Below are positions 14,481-18,410 of a stretch of DNA of 18,410 nucleotides, piece by piece. The stretch is taken from NCBI GenBank assembly GCA_934623575.1, contig CAKTVL010000029.1:1-18410 (forward strand), given 5' to 3'. This stretch comes from an uncultured Oscillospiraceae bacterium (GTDB taxonomy: Bacteria; Bacillota; Clostridia; Oscillospirales; Oscillospiraceae). The position numbers were made by a program, and so were the translations under genes. The notes under the pieces are model-generated. The model searched no databases and was not told the DNA's origin. It saw only the letters and a program-made list of their open reading frames with translations. Numbering within the stretch: position 1 is the stretch's first letter; every line of letters starts with the position of its first letter.

Positions 14481-14508
14481 AGTGCCCTGCGCCGCGGCGC
14501 AGGGCACT
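14481..14508. other. Perfect 28-bp GC-rich palindrome
   Basis: AGTGCCCTGCGCC (14481-14493) and GGCGCAGGGCACT (14496-14508) form a 13-bp stem with a 2-nt (in practice 4-nt) centre. It lies 11 nt past the stop of the small gene, before its terminator, and has no U-run. It may stabilise the 3' end. Confidence 0.6.
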
Positions 14509-14519
14509 GGATGCACACA

Positions 14520-14702
14520 TTATTTCTTCTTTTTCTTGGCGCCCACGATGAGCAGCACCACCACAGCGATGACGGCGACCACCACCATGGCGATCCACAG
14601 GCCCATGTTGCTGGTATCGCCGGTCAGGGGGCTGGCGTAGGCGGCGCACAGGCACAGCATGGCGGCACACACCACGCACAGCAGGCACAGCAGCTTCTTC
14701 AT
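14520..14702 (-). CDS. 60-residue secreted/membrane peptide with SPLTG sorting-type C-terminus
   Basis: A signal peptide (MKK plus a Cys- and Leu-rich core, ending in AYA at residues 21-23) runs directly into SPLTGD (24-29), a transmembrane helix (about 34-54) and five lysines. SPLTG fits the xPxTG sortase pattern, and a (S/P)PxTG motif is known for Clostridioides difficile sortase B. If signal peptidase cut after AYA, nothing would be left to anchor: the sorting signal has no cargo. It could instead be a small two-helix membrane peptide. Three starts are possible (GTG 14711, ATG 14705, ATG 14702). I chose 14702 because GAGG lies 8 nt upstream and MKKLL is a typical signal-peptide start. It is monocistronic with promoter 14738-14765 and its own terminator. 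Confidence 0.8.
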   Translation of the reverse strand: MKKLLCLLCVVCAAMLCLCAAYASPLTGDTSNMGLWIAMVVVAVIAVVVLLIVGAKKKKK

Positions 14703-14737
14703 CATTTTCACCTCAATTCCGATCTCTTGGTGAGCTT

Positions 14738-14765
14738 ATTGTATCATGTTTTCAGGGATTTGCAA
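14738..14765 (-). promoter_or_regulatory. Promoter for the small sorting-signal gene
   Basis: On the minus strand TTGCAA (14760-14765) and TACAAT (14738-14743) are 16 nt apart. The start would be near 14731, about 29 nt before the ATG at 14702. Confidence 0.78.
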
Positions 14766-14826
14766 GAGCGGTTTCGCGCTTTTGGGACGGAATACCGCCG
14801 CATGCGCGTCCCAGCCCGGCGGGCGA

Positions 14827-16554
14827 TCACAGATAGTTCAGCGGGTTGACAAAGGTGCCGTTGAGCTTGATGCCGAAGTGGCAGTGGTTGCCGCTGGAGA
14901 TGCCTGTGGAGCCCATCCGGGCGATCAGCTGGCCCTTGTGGACCTTCTGCCCCACGGAGGCCACCAGACTGCTGTTGTGGCCGTAGTAGGTCTCGTAGCC
15001 GTTGCCGTGGTCGATGATGATCAGATAGCCGTAGCCGCTCATCCAGCCGGAGTAGGTGACGGTGCCGCCGTCGGAGGCATAGATGGACGTGCCGTAGCTG
15101 TTGCCGATGTCGATGCCCCGGTGGTAGCTGCTGGCGCCCGCCAGGTTCAGGCTGCGGTAGCCGAAGCGGCTGGTGAGAACGCCGTTGCAGGGCCAGGCAA
15201 AGCTGCCGGTGGGATACCAGGTGGGGCGCTCCTTGGTGCCGCGGAGCTGATGCTCTGTCACCGGCTGGGCCAGGGTAACGCTGGCCACCACCTCGCGCTC
15301 GCTCTCCTCGCCGTTGATATAGGTCACGTTGGCGGTGACGTCGGCCTTGCCGTACACGCCGGGGGAGGTGACGGTGTATTCGCCCTGGTACATGGACGCG
15401 TCGTCGGTGTATTCCACCTGATAGGCCACGTCCTGGACGTAGTGCTGGCGCTCCACGTTCACCACGGTCAGGTAGGGCACGGCGTTGCTGATGGTCAGCA
15501 CGTCGCCCACCCGCAGGATGCTGGGATCGTAGCCCACGTTGAGCTTCATCAGGTCGTCCACGCCGATGTCGTATTTCTCGGCGATGCTGTAGTAGCTGTC
15601 GCCGGCGGTAACGGTATAGGTCACCTCGCCCTGCTTGGTCTCGTTGAGGATCTCGGCGATGTAGCCCAGGTTCATCACATAGGAGGTCTCCACATACTCT
15701 TGGCGGATCTCCACATCCTCCACGAAGTAGGCGTTGACGGTGTCCTCGGTCTGGTAGCCCAGCTTCAGCTGCTCCAGCAGGTCCTCCAGCGCGCCGGCGC
15801 GGGTGGTGGCCACCACCTTCTCGCCGTCCACATACAGGACGTAGGCGTACTCCACCATGCCGATGGCGTCGCTGAGCTCCTCCTCGAATTCCTCGTTGGT
15901 CACCAGGCTCCTGCGGGGATAGACACCGGTCTCGGCGGTCAGCAGGGCGGTGTCCACGGCGTAGCTGCTGTCGCCGGTGGTCTCGCGGGTGACGGTCTCC
16001 AGCGCCGCCACGGCCTTTTCGGCGGCATGACGGGAGGATACCACGCCCAGCGAGTGGCCGTCGTAGGTCACCTGGGCACCCAGGGTATACAGCGACAGCA
16101 CGGTGGCGGCCGCGGCGATGGCCACGGCGCTGCAGAGGAACACCACCGGGTGGAGCTTCATTTTCTCAAAGAAGTGGCGGCGCTTGCCGCCCAGCCAAGC
16201 CCAGACCTTGCGCCGGTCGGTGAACCGCTCGTGGAGCCAGGCGCCGAAGCGCTCCAGACTGCTGCGGAGGAACAGGAACAGCTGGGCTGCGCCGTATTCC
16301 GACTCCGGGAAGCGCCGGTCGCGGTTGGCGGCTGCCAGGTCCCGCGCATTGCCGCGCAGGTCGGACAGCCACCGGCCGATGCGGCGGAAGCCTGCCTGGA
16401 TGTTCAGGGTGAACAGATCGTGGTGCTCATCGCAGAAGCTCCGCCAGCTTGTTAAATTGTCGCGCCACAGCTGCCACAGCTCCGAGAGGGTCATGCGCTC
16501 CCGGTTGGGGTCGCGGTCGGGCGTTTTCTTTTGTTGCTGTTGATCCTGCGTCAT
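14827..16554 (-). CDS. Membrane-anchored LysM/G5/M23 peptidoglycan endopeptidase
   Basis: A 575-residue cell-wall hydrolase. The cytoplasmic N-terminal part (1-135) is unusually long, Arg/Trp-rich and of unknown role. One transmembrane helix (about 137-159) leads outside to a mixed region (160-310), a LysM domain (about 311-356, binds peptidoglycan), a G5-like domain (about 357-440) and an M23 domain (450-575). The zinc and catalytic residues are all present: His478 and Asp482 (HRGID), His526 (YYGH), His557 and His559 (NHCHF), so the enzyme should be active and cut stem-peptide cross-bridges. ATG at 16554 has GAGG 7 nt upstream. It is monocistronic, with its own promoter and a direct repeat at 16571-16586. 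No clear terminator of its own is seen downstream. Confidence 0.94.
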   Translation of the reverse strand: MTQDQQQQKKTPDRDPNRERMTLSELWQLWRDNLTSWRSFCDEHHDLFTLNIQAGFRRIGRWLSDLRGNARDLAAANRDRRFPESEYGAAQLFLFLRSSLERFGAWLHERFTDRRKVWAWLGGKRRHFFEKMKLHPVVFLCSAVAIAAAATVLSLYTLGAQVTYDGHSLGVVSSRHAAEKAVAALETVTRETTGDSSYAVDTALLTAETGVYPRRSLVTNEEFEEELSDAIGMVEYAYVLYVDGEKVVATTRAGALEDLLEQLKLGYQTEDTVNAYFVEDVEIRQEYVETSYVMNLGYIAEILNETKQGEVTYTVTAGDSYYSIAEKYDIGVDDLMKLNVGYDPSILRVGDVLTISNAVPYLTVVNVERQHYVQDVAYQVEYTDDASMYQGEYTVTSPGVYGKADVTANVTYINGEESEREVVASVTLAQPVTEHQLRGTKERPTWYPTGSFAWPCNGVLTSRFGYRSLNLAGASSYHRGIDIGNSYGTSIYASDGGTVTYSGWMSGYGYLIIIDHGNGYETYYGHNSSLVASVGQKVHKGQLIARMGSTGISSGNHCHFGIKLNGTFVNPLNYL

Positions 16555-16570
16555 GGTATGGCCTCGAAAA

Positions 16571-16586
16571 GTTACAAATAGTTACA
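16571..16586 (-). promoter_or_regulatory. WalR-like direct repeat at the M23 gene start
   Basis: On the minus strand TGTAAC-TATT-TGTAAC gives two hexamers 10 bp apart. The WalR/YycF consensus known from Bacillus is two TGTWAH hexamers separated by 5 nt, so this differs by one base of spacing. It lies between the -10 box and the ribosome site, a position suited to repression. WalR controls cell-wall hydrolases, which fits the gene. Confidence 0.45.
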
Positions 16587-16592
16587 AGGCGT

Positions 16593-16621
16593 ATGATACA
16601 TGTTTTTTCGCTATACGTCAA
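16593..16621 (-). promoter_or_regulatory. Promoter for the M23 peptidase
   Basis: On the minus strand TTGACG (16616-16621) and TATCAT (16593-16598) are 17 nt apart. Transcription would start near 16586. Confidence 0.78.
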
Positions 16622-16719
16622 GGATTAAATTGTAAACAAACCTTATCGCAGGGAGAAAACCCCACAAAAACGGCCTTTAAGGGGCCATTTCAGCCATTTC
16701 CCGGAAAAATAAATTTCCG

Positions 16720-16757
16720 ATAAAAAGAGCCGGACCCGCCGGTCCGACTCTTTTTAT
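16720..16757. terminator. Bidirectional intrinsic terminator after the HAD gene
   Basis: ATAAAAAGAG (16720-16729) pairs with CTCTTTTTAT (16748-16757) and CGGACC with GGTCCG inside, with one mismatch and a CGCC loop. It ends the ricT-HAD transcript 25 nt past the HAD stop. Confidence 0.92.
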
Positions 16758-16781
16758 CTATACTATGTATCGCTGTATCGC

Positions 16782-17627
16782 TCAGAAGCGCCGGTCCAGG
16801 TCGCGGATCAGCGCGGCGATGGCGTTTTCGCGGCAGTCGGGCAGGCGGCGGACGCCGGGGGTGTCCAGCACCAGCGGGATGGCGTTGGCGGGCGCATAGC
16901 CCTCGCCGGCCCAGGTGAGCATGCTGACGTCGTTGGCGTGATCGCCCACGCAGAGTACATTTTCCCGCCGGACGCCCAGCAGCTGGGCCAGCCGGCTGAC
17001 CATGCCGCCCTTGTTGGCGCCCTTGGCCGTCAGCTCCACCAGCGTCACGGCGCTGGGAACCAGCTCATAGTCGTTATACCAGGGCTGGGCCTTGAGATAG
17101 GCCAGCAGCTCCGGCAGATGGGCCTCCTCCGTGGAGAACAGGGCCTTGCTGATGGGGGCGGGCACCTGGTCCATGGAGCCCACCTCGATGGTGGGGGCGT
17201 GGGTGATGTGCATGTGGCGGCGGGTCACGTCGTTGGCGTTCAGGGCGTGGATGGTGTTGTCGTCGTGGTACAGCTCCACCGCCACCTGGGGCAGGTCGGT
17301 GACGACCTCCTCGATGCGCGGGCGGACGTCATCGGGCAGAAACGCCGTGACCAGATACTCCCGCCGGGAGAAGTCGTAGATGGCCGCGCCGTTGAACAGC
17401 ACGGTGGGGCCGTTCATGGGGATGCCGTCCACCACCGTCTCGAAGGCGGGCTTGGCGCGGCCGGTGGCCACGGAAAAGGTACCGCCGTTGGCCATGAAAT
17501 ACTCGATGGCGGCGCGGTTCTCCTCGGAGACCGGCGGCATATCCACGCACTTCTGCAGGGCCTCCTCGGTATAGACCAGGGTGTTATCGAAATCGCTGAC
17601 CAGCAGCAGACCGTTGAACTTGCTCAT
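16782..17627 (-). CDS. HAD-IIB (Cof-type) phosphatase
   Basis: A 281-residue cytosolic hydrolase of the haloacid dehalogenase superfamily, type IIB, which mainly removes phosphate from sugar phosphates or nucleotides. All four motifs are intact: I, SDFDNT with Asp12 (nucleophile) and Asp14; II, SVATGR with the Thr; III, Lys206 in KGANKGG; IV, GDHANDVSML with Asp229 and Asp233. The C2-type cap lies between motifs II and III (about 85-195). The substrate cannot be read from sequence. ATG at 17627 lies 3 nt past the ricT stop, and its ribosome site (GGAGG, 8 nt) is inside the end of ricT, so the two are translationally coupled. Confidence 0.93.
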   Translation of the reverse strand: MSKFNGLLLVSDFDNTLVYTEEALQKCVDMPPVSEENRAAIEYFMANGGTFSVATGRAKPAFETVVDGIPMNGPTVLFNGAAIYDFSRREYLVTAFLPDDVRPRIEEVVTDLPQVAVELYHDDNTIHALNANDVTRRHMHITHAPTIEVGSMDQVPAPISKALFSTEEAHLPELLAYLKAQPWYNDYELVPSAVTLVELTAKGANKGGMVSRLAQLLGVRRENVLCVGDHANDVSMLTWAGEGYAPANAIPLVLDTPGVRRLPDCRENAIAALIRDLDRRF

Positions 17628-17630
17628 CTC

Positions 17631-18410
17631 TTATGCCTCCACGCTGCCGCCGTTGGGTTTGCTGCCGCCGCCGCTCCTGCGGCGGGGACGGCGGCGGGGC
17701 CGCTTCTTCTCGCCGGCGGGCGCCTCACCGCCGGGCGCGGCCTTCTTCGGTTCGTTGTTTTTCCTGACGCCGGCGCTGCCGCCGGCATTGACGGGCTTCT
17801 CACCGGCAGGCGCGCCGCTGCCGCGTCCGCCTCTGCGGCGGCGCTCGCCGCCCTCGCGCCGGGGCTTGTCCCCCTGGGCGGGACGGTCGCCCTTGTCCCC
17901 GCGGGCGGGCTTTTCCGCCGGGGCGGCCGCCTTTTCGGCGGAGCGCCCGGCGCCGCCCTCGCCGCCGCTGCGGCGGCGGCCACGGCTGCGGCGGCTGCGG
18001 TGCTTTTCGCCCTCGACCGCGGCGGCATCCGGATCAAAATCGCTGAGCAAGGTGATGGTGGGCATCTCCTCCTCCACCAGCGGCTCCACATAGCGCTCCG
18101 GCCGCTTGTCGGGCACCACGATGCCGTCGCGGCTGCCCTTGCCGTTGCGCAGGACGCAGACCTCGCAGTTGTGGTAGCAGCGGGGGCCGTCGGCCCGGTC
18201 GTCCAGACGGACATTCACCGTCTCCTTCAGCACATTGATGTCGCTGACGTTGCCGGTGCCGTCCGGCGTCAGGACGAAGGACTCGTTCTTGGGCATGCGC
18301 TTAATAGCATCCTCATAGGCGTCCTGCTCGTACTTCAGGCAGCACATCAGCCGCCCGCAGGTGCCGGAGATCTTGGTGGGGTTCAGGCTCAGGCTCTGGG
18401 TCTTGGCCAT
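17631..18410 (-). CDS. ricT: RicT (YaaT/PSP1-domain) protein, 3' part, with long basic tail
   Basis: The last 259 residues of a PSP1-domain protein. The frame is open to the window edge, and the first codon in view happens to be ATG, but it sits inside the domain (MAKTQSLSLNPTKISG is internal in the family), so the start is outside. RicT with RicA and RicF forms the Fe-S 'Y-complex' that steers RNase Y in Bacillus. The CGRLMCC motif (fragment residues 18-24) holds cluster cysteines. Extra cysteines follow in CYHNCEVC (78-85). From about residue 130 the protein is low-complexity and rich in Arg, Gly, Lys, Pro and Ala (RRSRGRRRSGG, RRRRGGRGSG, RPRRRPRRRSGGG), probably disordered and RNA-binding. 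Bacillus YaaT, about 275 residues in all, lacks such a tail. Confidence 0.92.
   Translation of the reverse strand: MAKTQSLSLNPTKISGTCGRLMCCLKYEQDAYEDAIKRMPKNESFVLTPDGTGNVSDINVLKETVNVRLDDRADGPRCYHNCEVCVLRNGKGSRDGIVVPDKRPERYVEPLVEEEMPTITLLSDFDPDAAAVEGEKHRSRRSRGRRRSGGEGGAGRSAEKAAAPAEKPARGDKGDRPAQGDKPRREGGERRRRGGRGSGAPAGEKPVNAGGSAGVRKNNEPKKAAPGGEAPAGEKKRPRRRPRRRSGGGSKPNGGSVEA

Noticed and set aside
17631..18410. Complete 259-residue gene starting at the ATG on the window edge
   Set aside because: MAKTQSLSLNPTKISG is internal to the PSP1/RicT family, so the true start must be outside the window.

Overview
This window looks like chromosomal DNA from a high-GC, Gram-positive anaerobe of the class Clostridia, probably near the gut Oscillospiraceae. 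The evidence is a RicT (YaaT-like) gene, consensus sigma-A-type promoters with 16-17 bp spacers, strong AGGAGG-type ribosome binding sites, U-run intrinsic terminators, a possible sortase substrate and a YbhJ-type aconitase. The exact taxon cannot be fixed from sequence reading alone. No transposase, integrase, phage gene, CRISPR array, tRNA or rRNA was found. The content is mostly housekeeping genes, with several odd details inside them.

Layout from left to right. A partial plus-strand gene end (1-255) meets a minus-strand CNNM/CBS/CorC membrane protein (305-1651) at a two-way terminator. The CNNM gene has its own TTGACA-17-TATAAT promoter and a leader of about 170 nt. Next is a dense block of intergenic hairpins (about 1884-2118). 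Then come type II isocitrate dehydrogenase and an aconitase-family hydratase, an overlapping minus-strand pair (2125-5586). These are divergent from citrate synthase (5872-7260) across a 285-bp region with two promoters and repeated TTTGCAA words. Together they form the oxidative half-cycle from oxaloacetate and acetyl-CoA to 2-oxoglutarate, the usual route to glutamate in anaerobes.

Convergent to citrate synthase is a minus-strand pair: a PAS/AAA+/Fis-type regulator (8307-10091) and a D-cysteine desulfhydrase/ACC deaminase-like PLP enzyme (7307-8263). The regulator's ATPase has lost the GAFTGA loop and the Walker A lysine. Upstream of it, 10256-10491 holds a degenerate 30-bp repeat array and then a perfect terminator. 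The next block is the end of the lysine pathway: dapF (13440-14282), an unusual DAACS-family transporter (12082-13356) and lysA (10562-11860), all on the minus strand.

The right end holds a 60-residue secreted or membrane peptide made of a signal peptide plus an SPLTG sorting-type tail (14520-14702). It is followed by a membrane-anchored LysM/G5/M23 peptidoglycan hydrolase (14827-16554) with a WalR-like direct repeat at its start, a HAD-IIB phosphatase (16782-17627), and the 3' part of ricT with a long basic disordered tail (17631-18410).

The most useful leads are: an Asp in the coenzyme site of isocitrate dehydrogenase that predicts NAD+ rather than NADP+; the EBP-like regulator that probably cannot work with sigma-54; a transporter missing the acidic-substrate arginine; a cargo-less sorting-signal peptide; and the unexplained 30-bp repeat array and palindrome cluster.
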